DNA of 64,000 nt, taken from the NCBI GenBank assembly GCA_037974965.1, contig JBBPFI010000005.1, positions 248,001 through 312,000 of the forward strand. The letters run 5' to 3'. The stretch comes from Dacryopinax spathularia (lineage: Eukaryota; Basidiomycota; Dacrymycetes; Dacrymycetales; Dacrymycetaceae). The notes beneath the pieces were generated by a model that was not told the origin of the DNA, did no database searches, and saw nothing but the letters and a program-made list of their open reading frames with translations. The translations under genes were made by a program, and so were the position numbers. Positions within the stretch are counted from its first letter, which is position 1. Each line of letters opens with the position of its first letter. Shown one piece after another: positions 12,401-23,972 of the stretch.

Positions 12401-15400
12401 TTGACCTTACTTGCTCACCTTATCCATCCTGGACTGCATAATTCGAATACGTGTTGTGAGTGGTTAATCCTACACCGGCAGTATGGGCCTGCTCGTTCTC
12501 CCCCCTCAGCTGGGAGGCCTTTGCCCCAAAATTCAGCTATGTAGGCGCAGTAGGGGTCCCAGGCTGTCTCGGACAATCCCGTCCATCAACCCGACACACA
12601 AGCCGATCTATTTTCTGCACCCAATTTTGATTTTCTCAAACAACAGTCGGAATTCCTTTACAGTTTCCAACCTCTTCGAATCCTTCTGCTCTCGTTTTTC
12701 CCGCCGCAGAAGCATCCCACTCTTCGGGAGCAATAGTACCCGTGGGCGTTGGACTGGGGGTCCAATAACGTCGACAATCCGCCGATCTGTCCCTCTTGAT
12801 CTGCCCATCAGCGGCGATCCCGGATCCTTACGATGATGGATAGATCCCGATAGGTCTTGCTGACTGCGCTCCGACGAGTGTGCCGCCGTGTCCTCGTGTC
12901 ATGTCGCCATTCCCAGCGTACAGCGAGCAACAAATTAACGGGAAAAATGTTCTGCTGTGCATCTTCGGCCCGCACGCTCTTGTGCTGTTCTGATGCATTC
13001 GCAACTTCCATCTGTCGCAGTTCGAACACTCATCCCAGGACAACAGCCGAACGCAACCCCAATACTTATCCTGCAGAGCAGATCCCTCCCCTCCAATTCG
13101 GACAACATACCTTCCTTTTCCAGCCCCAACGACCCCTAAGCCCACGGCCGCATCCCTCAAAAGGCACTTATCATCCGTGCCAGCACAGCACCCAGCATGC
13201 TTCGACACTCTAGTGGGGCGCACGTTCCTCCCTCGTGGGCCAGCACCTCCCGCTCTCTCCCTCTTCTGCTCGTCACCTCAAGGGATGGGATGGGTCTCGC
13301 CCCTCCCTCGGCGCCCGATTTCCCCTTCTGAGCTGGACGCGTCCGAGTCTTCGTGGATTGCAGCGCTCGCTCGTTTGAGTCGGCACGATCAGCCCGACTA
13401 CTGGAGGGGGAAGGCGATAAGCCCCAACCTGAGGAATTCGCGTGCGGGTAGGCTCCCTTTGGAGGTAAGTACTGACTGGAAGAAGAGTGCTGCCTCCCTC
13501 CTCACTTGTCACGGTGAAGGACCAGATATAGTGCGAGAGTGATACGGTTCTCAGCTGGCGAACTCCGCGAGTCTCTTGCGTTAAGGACTCAAGCCTATCA
13601 TGTCCTATCTCTCACTCTCGAGCAAAACGGGGTTTGCAAAATTGGGGCTGGTGCTGTTCATGGTATGGGCCCTCCTCCACCAGCACGGGCACCCCAATTC
13701 CACCTCCTTCGGCCACTCATCTGATCCGCGAGGAACGCTCGAGTCAGTCAGTCGATCATCTCGGCACGCTCCCCCAAGAGCAAGCAAACAACAAAAGAAC
13801 GCATCACCTCATCACGCATCCAGCGCTCCGAATCCACTCCCCGGGCGGCCGTTTCACGCTAGGACAACCCCCGTCTGGGGCCGCTTTTCCGGAAACGCTT
13901 GCGGGCGGAACATTCAATCCCGGTCTTCTGGCTCTTGCTTGCCCGTCTCGTCCATCTCCCGCGCGCTCTGACGGGCTTGGGACGCTGCTGGCAAGCGCGC
14001 GTCAGCCTCCTTCGGCGGAGGAAGGCCCGCGCGTCCGCAGTGCAGTCAGGATGATGCGTCATCGCTCCTGCAGCAGAATCCAGCAGAGGGAATGCACCGC
14101 CCTCAACGGGACAGAAGGGAGAAGACGGGGCATGCCGAACATATATGTGATAACGCATGCCAGGAAAGGGAATGCATGTCTCGGAACCTCGGACTGTTCT
14201 TCTCCAGCCAGTCGCTGTTAGAATGCCGCCATTGATATTGTCAGGCAGTCACACAACGAGAGAACGGTACCGCGCGCCATCCTATCCTCCGAAGCAGCGC
14301 GGCAAAAGCACGCAATCGCGATCGCCAATCGGGCCGTTGGGTGATACTGCTGATGATGTGATCCTGATCCCTATCCGCCCTCGGGCTCGGCTCGGTTAGT
14401 ACTACTGTGTTGACAAATCGAGCTTTGACGGGCGGAGATAGGGAGTGATTGGGGCGATTAAGTGCTCTTCCGCCGGCTTGAGCTGGGGGGAGCGATGGGG
14501 GCGGAAATAAGGGTTACTTGCTTACTTGCGCACTGGATTTGGGTTATGGGGAGCTGTTTTTACGTTTGAGGTGCTAAAGTAGGCAGCAAGTTCGCCGAGG
14601 CACGAAGCCAAGTGCACCAAGTGCGTCACCTGACGGGCGGAGTAGCGGAGTGTGAATAGCTGCTTTTTTTGGGTCTTGGAAGTAAAAGCGATCATTCTGC
14701 TTCTGCTTCTGCTTCTGCTTCTCCGGCGGCTTGGGGGCGTTCCGGGAGCCTGTGAAGCCCTCTCGATCACTCGATCACTCACCAACTCGATCACTCGCTA
14801 TCACTGATCGGCCAGGGGGTTATGTAACCCATCCGCAAGTCTGACTGGACCACCGCACCAACTTGAGGTTCTTTGATCTCACTTTCTTCCAAAGGAAAAA
14901 GTCACACAATGGACGGAAGATCATGGGCGGAGGATATCGAGTCAGCATGATGATGGTCACCATCCGATATGTGATGAGGTTTCAAGCTCCGCTACTTGCG
15001 ATTGTTTTTGGTGTGCGGTTGGGGTTCGGTGAAAGGTGGCCGAAATCCAAGGGTTGTGCTGAGCCCGGTAGATCGCAGAGGTGGGGTGGGGCCACTGTGC
15101 CTTTATTTGTGCGGGTGGTGGCATGACATCTAATTTTCCGTATTTGGCGAGACTTCGTCGGGATGTGAAGTCGGTATAGCACAGGAAGACGCTTTGAGTG
15201 GGTTACGCTCAAAGTTGGGACTTGCAGATGGGACAGGTGTGGCAGACCGATGCGAATGCGGTTGTAGAGGTCGTAATCGCCGTCATATTCGCATACAGAA
15301 CCTATGTATACTAATGGACACATGATGCAGGAAGATGACAGATGACAGACCGTGCGCTACAGTGAGTCAGAAACTCGAAAATGACTGCTCAGACAATTGA

Positions 15401-15513
15401 CCGAAGAAAAGAAAAAGCAAAGAGGATGAGAAGAGATGAAAACAGGAGGTGAATGCGAATCCTCGATGTGAAGAGGTAGAGGGGAAAGAGAATATATAGG
15501 GTATAGTCGCCAA
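9454..15513. other. 6-kb gene-free stretch: mcm1 upstream region and intergenic DNA
   Basis: The first 1.5 kb (to about 10950) is purine-rich on the top strand, so C/T-rich on the mcm1 sense strand, and probably holds the mcm1 promoter and 5' leader. From 11 to 15.5 kb neither strand shows a motif-bearing frame or a consistent splice series. A CTTCTG trinucleotide-type repeat lies near 14697-14722. No RNA gene was recognised. Confidence 0.45.
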
Positions 15514-18500
15514 CTAGTTGGCAAAGTATCGGCCGCCGCGCCTTACTCGTCTGTCTTGATCGGATTGCAGTTCTGGCTCATGGGCGGGTTCTTGCTCGGG
15601 CTCGAGGTCGTCCAGGCTACTTACGCTATCTCGCCTGCTCGTATGAATGCCGTTTGGTCGTTGTGGCGACCCGCCAGCGCCAGCGCCAGCACCGCTGAAC
15701 AACCCTTGCAAGCTCTCACGCATGCTCCCCCTTCTTCTGCGCGGTAGGGAGGGGGAAGCGATATGCGGTGTCAGACTCGCAGCTGAGAACGCATACGGAG
15801 CAGTAGCGGACGCGGGAGTCGTGTCGATCGACGTTGTCGGCCTGCCATGGGACAGAGCAGGGAAGTTCGTCAGCCGGTCCTTGAGCGAGCGATTTGACCC
15901 AGACCCGCTGGGCGTCATTGGTGTTGTTGGGGCTTGAGCAGCGGTTGGCGAGCTGCCGGAGGGCGTGCCACGGAGAGTGGAGTTGGATGCGGTGGATGCC
16001 GTGCTGGCCTTCCGTTCCATCCTTATCGAGCCTCCGCGCGGGATAGCACCTTCGGACGGCACACTCGGGAGCTGAGGACGAGCTGGCTGTCGAGTACGAA
16101 GGGAAGTATGACGAGAGAGACTCTGGCTCTCGTATTCCAGTGACTGGCTGTGCGCGTGTCCAGGTGGTGTTGGGCCAGCCAAAGTCGCCCGTTTTCGTAA
16201 GTTCAGCCTCGAGCTCGGCGGAGGCGTATCATGCGCCTGTAGAGCCGGCAACGGAGCTCTCCTATCCCTCTCCGTTGCAGATCCCTCCAGATCAGCAGCA
16301 GCAGACCATCTCCTCACCCCCGAGCTGTCCGCACTCCGGCGGGAAGTCATACTTCCCTCCACTACCCCAGCGTCCCTCAGCACCCTCCCAACGCCCAGCA
16401 TCAGCCCCGTCAGAGCCCTGACCGCCTCGTCAACCTCTTTGCCGGCTTGGCGCCAGTGTCGCAGTTCTTCTTTCCACAGCTCGGAGTCTTCAGGGAGGGC
16501 GTCGTCGTCCAGTTCAGCCTGGACGACCCTCTGCATCCCCCGCGCCACTCCCAACCTAACACCTTCCCCAACGCGCGCGATCGCCTCTACCGCACTCCTC
16601 GCGCTTCCCACAACCGCTCCGACACCGCGCATGCTCGTTCGGCTCTCCCCGCTCCCCAGGCCGCTGGTACCGTCATCACTCCCCTCCACCCTTCCCAGGT
16701 TGGAGCCAAATGTATGCAGCGCCTCCCACAGAATGCGCACATGCTCCGGTTCTTCCAACCTCGACGGATCGGGCGTCGGCGCTCTCCAGTCCGCCACGCT
16801 TGCGGGACGGTCATAAGGCACAGCAGTCTGCGAACGCTCATGCTCCACCCTTCGGAGAGTAGCCCGTGAAGGCATCGGGTCCGTCCTCAAGATCTCCCGC
16901 TCTCTCTGTCGTTCCCGGTCTCTCCAGCTGCCCGACATGGACGTCTGCGCCCTCGGCACGCTAGCGGGGGCATTTCGCTCCCTTTCCCTTTCCCGCTCGC
17001 GATCAGGAAAACGGGAGGCAAGCGGCGTATAGGGTTCCCGCGTTGGGCCGGTTTCGTACCTACTTCGGGCGCTGTATGCAGGGGCGACGGAGGGGTCTGG
17101 CGGGTCGGACAGGTGGTGGCGGCTCGTTATGCCTGCTGCTCGTAATTCCTGACCGACTAAAGTGCGAGATCGCGTTCCGCCGGGCGTACGAGGACTTAGC
17201 GCGCTTGCTGTAAGTGGGGGTTCTTCGACTTTGCGTGTAGTTGAGGTGAGCGGCGTGACCGAAGGACGCGCTCGGCGTACGGAAGGGGCGGTGATAGATG
17301 TTGTTCGGGATGGCATGGGCCGGTCTTCATGTATCAGCACCGTACGTGAGCTGGGAGAGTCGTCCGCCGCGTTAGACGACCCCGCTTGGGAAGAAGTCAT
17401 AGACCTTCTTGCTGCTGCGCGTTCGCCTGCCCTCGAGGGAGAACGGAATGACGCGTCAGACGTAATGCTCGACTCCCGTTCTCGTCTACGCAAAGTCGAC
17501 GAAGTCGACGCGTACGAACTACTATTCCGTGACATAGTCGGTGGCGAGGTGGTCGTTTCCGGTGGCGCAGGGGCAGCGGGCGAGGACTGCTATATTTGGC
17601 AGGTCAGACAGTTGGCCGACAACAATGAGGAGAACACGTGCTTACCTCCTCACCCGATCGTCTGAACTCCACTGGAAGGCCTTTCCGGACTTTGGGGCTA
17701 AGTTTGGCTCGCGTCGTCCCTCCTCCACTGCCGCTGCCTCGACTACCGCCGCTCCCGGACATACCGATCACACTTGCGCTTCGTGGGCCAGCGTCGGCGG
17801 CGTGTCGACGCGGAGCTGTGAAGGCGCGAGAATGCCGAGCATGGATCGTTTGGTCGTCTTCTTCCGGTCCTGCTACGCTCCCGCTCGTGTGAGAGGCAGT
17901 AGAGCTCATACGACGATGCAGCGAGGCGGCTTCGCGTTCCGTTTCCGAGCCAGAGATGGACGAGGTCATGCTCATGCTCATGTCTAAGCGGGGACGCGTT
18001 GCCGTTGTTCGGCGAGAGAAGACGGGTGGAGGCTCGTCGTCTTCGTAGGAACCGAACGTGGCGGATCGCATTCGTAGTAGAGAATGAGCTGATGGAGGCG
18101 GTGATTCTTCTTCGTCGTCCGGTGCAGGCGTAGGAGCTGTAGAGCGCGATAATCGTAGTGACTTCATACGTTCCAACACCTGAGTCCGATCAGACACGCG
18201 CGACAGAGGTGATAACAACCAAGCGGAGACCTACATCCTCACTCCGACTCTTTAAACTCAACGTCCTCTCCAACACCGGCGCGGCCTTCTCGTCCAACCA
18301 CTCCCTCCCCTCCGCCCTAGGCGTATGTTCCTCCATCTCCCCCCCATCGTCAGGAGGCGGCGCGCTCTCCGCCCTCCGACTCATACTCTCCACTTCCTTC
18401 TGCCGCACACGCGTGCTCCCCGCGCTCGTGTCTGAGTTCGTCGCGGGTGGGGAGGGCAGGCCGAGGAGTTTGACCCGCGTGCCTGGGGCGGTCGGCGGGC

Positions 18501-18537
18501 TGCTCGTCGTCGTCGTCGTGATGAACGTCGATGTCAT
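15514..18537 (-). CDS. large Ser/Arg-rich disordered protein, function unknown
   Basis: I do not recognise this family. Exons are 18537-18235, 18179-17646 and 17589-15514, with introns of 55 and 56 bases, all phase 0, giving 970 residues. The chain is rich in Ser, Thr, Pro and Arg and looks disordered. The exception is an alpha-helical segment in the first half of exon 3, from about RILWEALHTFGSNL through VGEGVRLGVARGMQRVV to LTGLMLGVGRVLRD, which is the likely conserved core. No signal peptide, membrane segment or enzyme motif was seen. The frame continues cleanly across all three exons, so this is a real gene. Confidence 0.75.
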
Positions 18538-19013
18538 TGATCGCGTTCAGTCGTGGTCATTATCGTTCCAAATCGTTTTCTAAGACAGTCGTCTAGTTAG
18601 TATATCGTGTCGCGTATGCGTCGTATCCGTCTTGAAGAGTGTAATAAGTGACCAGGTAATAGGTTGCAGTAAGGTAGGGTTGGTTAAGGGGGGGAACTGT
18701 TGCAGTGAGCTTGCAGTTGGGCGCGTGCTTACGGTGACCCTTTGCCCAACTGCCAACTGCCAACCTTCGCCTTCCGTTCTTCCGTTAGATTCCGCACGTG
18801 CCGCGACACACGCGCCGTAATTTATGCCACTCCGAACGCGCTAAGGTGCGCAGATCGGATGAACCAATACATAATCCTGAGTTGTTTACTGGACTGCGCG
18901 GTCGGTCTAGTTTCAGAAGCGTTACAGCAACACCGGCGTTGCAAATCTTTCGGTCGTACTAATCCTACAGTATCTCGTTGCCACGCACTCGCGGCCGTCG
19001 CCGCAACCACCTT
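18538..19013. other. intergenic region
   Basis: About 475 bases between two minus-strand genes. It should hold the promoter of the downstream gene and the 3' end of the upstream one. No specific signal was recognised. Confidence 0.4.
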
Positions 19014-21300
19014 TTAGGATCTAGACGCGCCTTTTCCAACCGTCTTGAACCTCACTCCTCCATCCGGTTCATCGTCGTGCCATATAAGACCAGCCGAGTC
19101 AAGCGCAAGCGTATCAGGAAGCTTCTCGTATTCAGCGTCTCGCTGCTTCCGGAGCATCAGAGACTTCATTACCAGAGCTTGGACTTGCCTTGCTACCCAC
19201 AGATATGGCCTGCCGAACAGCGGGGTAGTTGTGCTTGATGAGGTCCATCGGGAACGGCGCTACGTTACTCGGCCTCCGGGTTACATCTTTCCGCTGCTCG
19301 GGTTCCTTGCTCGCCTCCGACCTTGCCGCAGACACATCATAGAGCGTCTCAGAGCTAGGTGCATCGGGACCCCCTGGTCCTTGGAGCGTGGAAGGGTCAG
19401 AATGTTCCCCTCGATGTGCACGCGACTCGTCACGTTCTCGATCGCGCGTCGAATTCTCAGACCTCGAAGCAGAGTAAGGGGACGAAGAGCTTCCAGCCTG
19501 CACATCCAGCGCGCTTGGCAGAGTAACCTTAGTCTTTCCTGCGCTGCCCATAGCAGGAGTAAAGAGCTCAACCTTCCAAGCAGTAGTCTTGGCCGGAGTT
19601 GAGGGCCGAGCGATCCTTTCTGGTTCCTTGCCCTTCTTGCGGCTCGGAGTGAAGCCAATACCGATCGTCTTATCCCCAGCTTGTTTCTTGATCTGCAGAG
19701 CGTCACCAGTAGGAAACACGCTAGGCATCCCAAACCGGGCAGAGACGACAGGCTCTTTCTTCGGCGGCTGCTTCGGCATTGGTTCCAGAGTACTCCAGTG
19801 ATTGTCCTCATCAGTCAAGCTAGGATGTGACGACGGAATCACGCGAGAAGGGCCAGCACGAGGGGAAGCAAGAACCGGTGAGAAGGCATCCCTCACTCGA
19901 GGGGGACGTTGGCGACGCGTCCCGAAGCCAGACATGGGTGTACGTCTCGGTCGAGCAGAAGGTACGATCGCAGGCGAAGAGCTGCGCCGTGAGAGGCTAT
20001 GTCGTCCCAACTCGACCGGGCTAGAGAATCTCGGCAGTGTATCGTGCGGCCCGCTGATAGCATCTGGAGGAGGAGTTGACGAACTCGACGGATCGTACGC
20101 AAAAGAGCTTGGGAAAGTCTGACCCAAGCGTGGTCAGTGGGAGTATCAAGGGAAAGTGGAACGTATTTGGCGTACGCGTGCGTCTCGGGGAGTTTCGGAC
20201 TCCCTAGCGGCTGCTCGTATCTCTATCTCCTCATCAGTGAAACCCTGTTGACGAGCGATAGCATCCTCCGATGCAGAGCGTAGAGCATCTTGAATGATGT
20301 TTCTGACCGAAACGACGCTGGATGGACCCGGAGCCGGCACAGCACTTGCATATGGAGAGGAAGAGGAGTGCACGGACAGAGGGCTAGAGATCCCGGGACG
20401 AGCATACGGATGCAGAGGAGGCATAGGGCTAGACCCGTATCCGCCAGGCGGATATGGTGATTGTACTCTGGGAGGAAAAGGAGGGAGAAACGGACCAACT
20501 CCTGGTAGACTTGGGTGATGGTAAGTCTGCGGTGCGAAAGGAGGAGGCGGGGGGCTAGGAAGCTGGGGGAAAGAAGCAACCATCGAGGGAGGTTGAAACT
20601 GAGCAGGAGGTAGCATATATGCGGGGTATTGATGTGGAATAGGTCCTGCAAAGCTTGGTCCAGGATTGGCATAAGGATTGAAAATAGGCGGCAGAGGATG
20701 CTCGTAGCCAGGGTGAGGCGACTGATGGCTGTAGGACGGTCCTGCTTGTAGGGGATACTGGGGTTTCGGAGGAATCGATCTTCCTCTTGAGTCAGAGCCA
20801 CGAGAAGGCTGTTCGCCAGATATATGCGTCGAATTTGGGCTCCTTTCGGGCAAGACAGGAGGAGGAGGGATGTTTTCTTTGGCAGACTCGCTTTCTCCTT
20901 TATCCACCGCAGATCGTTGACGTTTAGGCTGCAGATAGCTATCAATAGGTCCGGTGATAGCCCTCTTAGCCTGGTCGATTTTGGGCTGCTTGGCTGGACG
21001 CTCCTCTGAGCCTCCTTGCTCATCCCGCTCTGCCGCAAGCTTCCTCTTCTGGAGAGCAGCCTCTCTTGCTACACGAGCCAAATATGCCTTCGAAACCTCA
21101 GGGTCGGGAGCAGTACCAGATCCAGAAGAAGCACGAGCAGATGTAGCCGGAGCTTTGCCCTTTCCCTTGCTAGATGACGGCAATCGTGGCTTGGGTCGAG
21201 GAGGAGGTGGAGGCGCGTCGTCCTCCGAGCTCTCGTCCACATCTTCGTCGAGACGGAATGACCAGTCTGTACTTTTAGCTTTACCAGAGGGAGGAGGCAT
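19014..21300 (-). CDS. Pro/Ser-rich disordered protein with conserved C-terminal segment, function unknown
   Basis: Exons are 21300-20176, 20118-19201 and 19142-19014, with introns of 57 and 58 bases, all phase 0, giving 723 residues. The last exon is short and easily missed: without the second intron the frame stops early, and with it the chain ends in 42 residues of ordinary mixed composition, including DTLALDSAGLIWHDDEPDGG. The N-terminal half is acidic then proline-rich, with KR-rich patches that could be nuclear signals (PAKQPKIDQ, LQPKRQR). A helical patch IIQDALRSASEDAIARQ precedes intron 1. No known domain is recognised; a nuclear role is only a guess. Confidence 0.75.
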
Positions 21301-21643
21301 GTAAGTGAGACCGACTATGACCGCGAGAAGCAAGATGTATGCGCTTCAGTCCAGCGAATGGACAGACGTGCCTGACTTCGTGAGTCACGTGTCCGAGCCG
21401 TAAGATCACCGTCTAGGCTTCGAGTTCGCGGAGCGTGAATGTGCCACGCGAGAGGTCGCATGCGTCATCGCCTTCATCATCGGTCCGCGTTTGGGAGGCT
21501 GCCGTGAATAGCGTACGAGCGTAATGGTGAGCGCCCCTCTGTTGGGTGCATATACGTACATCTCAACCTGTTCGATATATACCCTCCAGCCTCGCCTGTC
21601 TCTGCATCTCTCCTCATCTTCCCCCAGCAAAAACTAGCCCAAC
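21301..21643. promoter_or_regulatory. divergent promoter region
   Basis: About 340 bases separate the starts of the minus-strand disordered-protein gene and the plus-strand dehydrogenase, so this region likely drives both. It holds the TATA-like box given separately. Confidence 0.55.
21576..21581 (+). promoter_or_regulatory. TATA-like box of the dehydrogenase gene
   Basis: The sequence TATATA lies 68 bases before the ATG at 21644, a spacing like that of the two hydrolase genes downstream. Confidence 0.45.
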
Positions 21644-23019
21644 ATGGCTATGGTACGTTCTTATTGCTCACAACATGCCAAGACTCTCTGGCTAACCGCG
21701 TTTCAGCTTCTGCAACTGTCCACTTTCTTGCACCAATACCTCTACGCCTCATCCCATGTCATCCCACCTGAGAAAAAGTCGCCTATGAAGATCCGTTTTG
21801 GCATCCTGGCCGCAAGCGCGATGATAAACCCAGCAGCTATTATACATCCTATCGAGACCCACAACGAATGCGTTATTGCCGGCTTCGCGAGCAGAGACAA
21901 GAAGGACGCAGAGGCAGCGGCCCAGAAGTACGGACAGGGGGTTGCGAAGGCTTATGATAGCTACGAATCAATGCTGGCGGATGAGACGATCGACGCTGTG
22001 TACATTCCTGTGCCTAATGGGCTGCATTACCGTGCGTCTTGCTTCAAACTGTGCGGATTTTGCTGTGTTAACGCCTTCGGATGCAGATTGGGCGTCAAAA
22101 GCCCTTGATGCGGGCAAGCATGTCCTCCTGGAGAAGCCGTTCACCTCGAACGCTGAGCAGGCGCGCAAACTGGTCGCCAAGGCCGAGGAGAAGAAGCTCG
22201 TCCTGCTCGAAGCGTTCCACTGGCAATTCCACCCAGCAGCCCATGCTCTCAAGGCGAAGATTGATTCTGGCAAATATGGGAAAATCTTACGAACAGAATC
22301 CTGGATGACGACGCCTGCTGGCACTATTCCGAAGTGTGAGTCTAGTCCTACGCTTTCATCGATGTGAGACTGATGAGGATTACAGCTGATATTCGGTGGA
22401 AGTTTGACCTTGCTGGTGGAGCACTAATGGATATGACCTATGTCATTTCGTCAACTCGCTACTACCTCTCGGCGGGTACTCCATCCTCTGTTATCTCCGC
22501 AAAAGCAAGACCGTATAAGGAGGATCCGCGGGTGGATAGCTGCATGGAGGCTGAACTATCTTGGGACCTGCCACAGGGCCCAGTGAAGAGCAAGATTGTG
22601 GCTGATATGGACCGACCGAATCTGGCACTCCTCATTCCGAGGTTGTGGGAGTTGCCGAGCATCCAGGTCGAGACCGAGTTCGCGACATTTTACTACTACA
22701 AGTACGTAAATCAATCTCGTGAGCAGTATCAGTGTTAATTCCCCTTCGCAGCTTCATGATGCCACATCTGTATCACTACATCTCGATTACCGACAAACGG
22801 ACAGGCGAGACGACCTACGAGAAGTACTACCAAGACGGGTCGGCATGGTCGCAGAAGGGTTCGCCGTGGTGGAGCACCTACCGATGGCAGCTCGAGGCCT
22901 TTGTCGATAAGCTTCGTGACAGGGAACCGCATCATTGGGTGACCGGCCAGAGTAGCATCGACCAGATGGAGACGATTGACATGATCTACACGAAGGCGGG
23001 CCTGCCGCTTCGGCCATGA
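21644..23019 (+). CDS. Gfo/Idh/MocA-family NAD(P)-dependent oxidoreductase (D-xylose/dihydrodiol dehydrogenase-like)
   Basis: This family uses an N-terminal Rossmann domain and a C-terminal substrate domain to oxidise sugars such as D-xylose or trans-dihydrodiols. Five exons (21644-21652, 21707-22031, 22087-22335, 22386-22701, 22752-23019) give 388 residues, normal for the family. The Rossmann start is IRFGILAAS, and the family motif GKHVLLEKPF with the catalytic-loop Lys is followed by LLEAFHWQFHP and GGALMDMTYV. The first exon codes only three residues and is joined by a 54-base intron; it adds a short hydrophobic N-terminus, and Met at 21784-21786 could be a second start. The substrate is inferred from fungal relatives. 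Confidence 0.88.
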
Positions 23020-23128
23020 AGCGTTGTAGGAGTGTTCTGACGGATGGTAGCTTGTGATGTCATATGCCATCAAAGACATTGTAACGTATCATATGCTTAT
23101 AGATTGTACATGAACTATCTTCCTTACT
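23020..23128. other. intergenic DNA before the MITE
   Basis: A short non-coding segment between the dehydrogenase stop codon and the MITE; likely 3' untranslated sequence. Confidence 0.4.
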
Positions 23129-23503
23129 GTACTCGCCAGTGTAGGTGCGCGGCGTCACCGTCACCACCCGATCTGCCTGCGCACTTTTCGGCCTGTCACC
23201 AGGGTTGGGTTGGGACCGCGCACTTGGGCCGAGAACGGGGGCAATCACGGTTTCGGGGATAATTCGCCCATTTTCGCGCTGGGCTCCTCCACTGCCGTAT
23301 ACTGACTATTCTTGCACCAAACTCTCTCAATCTCACCTATTCTGGCCTGCTCCTCTCCCGGACAAGCAGAAATTGTTTGGCTGAAGACCTGAATCTGCGC
23401 ACTGTCACCACTTTTTCCCGGACTTGCGCACTTGGGCTTATCACCGATTGCCTCCGCGGAAGTAATTACCAAATCGGGATTGCGCACCTACACTGGCGAG
23501 TAC
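23129..23503. mobile_element. MITE-like element with perfect terminal inverted repeats
   Basis: The two ends are perfect inverted repeats: 23129-23150 and 23482-23503. The outer 19 bases of the left arm read CTCGCCAGTGTAGGTGCGC from 23132, with TA on both outer sides (23130-23131 and 23501-23502), the target duplication of Tc1/mariner-type elements. The element proper is then about 369 bases and has no coding frame. Inside are four copies of TGCGCACT or GCGCACTTGGGC (near 23178, 23218, 23395 and 23425), matching the inner edge of the terminal repeats and resembling subterminal transposase sites. Because GTAC is a palindrome, a four-base duplication is also possible. Confidence 0.8.
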
Positions 23504-23972
23504 AATATTGTTCATGACGTCTCTTCACCCGAAAGGTTGAAAGGGAAGACTTGACGCGGTGTCATGTGATTGATAAGCCAGGAGAGGGACAGCCACGAAC
23601 TGATCGCGTTTCAACCCCATCGCCTTTCTACGTTTCCGCAGCGCTTCAGCTCACTCGGCAGCTGTTCTCCGCTTTGTCTGTATCAACGTGCCTCGGCAGT
23701 CTGAACCGAGATCAGAGCTGTGCCTGGACTGCTTATCCGCGGCGAATATCGCTACAAATCGGCAAAAACAGTACCGTATCAGCAACTCAACTGCCACGCG
23801 TTTCGCCTCCTGCTCCAACTGTGGCAAACTTCGTCTGATGTTTCGCGTGGCTATCCCTCTTTCGACTGTCCTGATGGCTGAGATATATGCGCCGTGTCGT
23901 CGAGGAAACAAGAGAGGCGCATCTTTGCTCTCGTTCGTCTGGGGCGCTGTTCTCGCACGCAACGACTGGTAG
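23504..23972. other. intergenic region after the MITE
   Basis: About 470 bases with no motif-bearing frame; expected to include the promoter and leader of the membrane-protein gene that follows. Confidence 0.4.
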
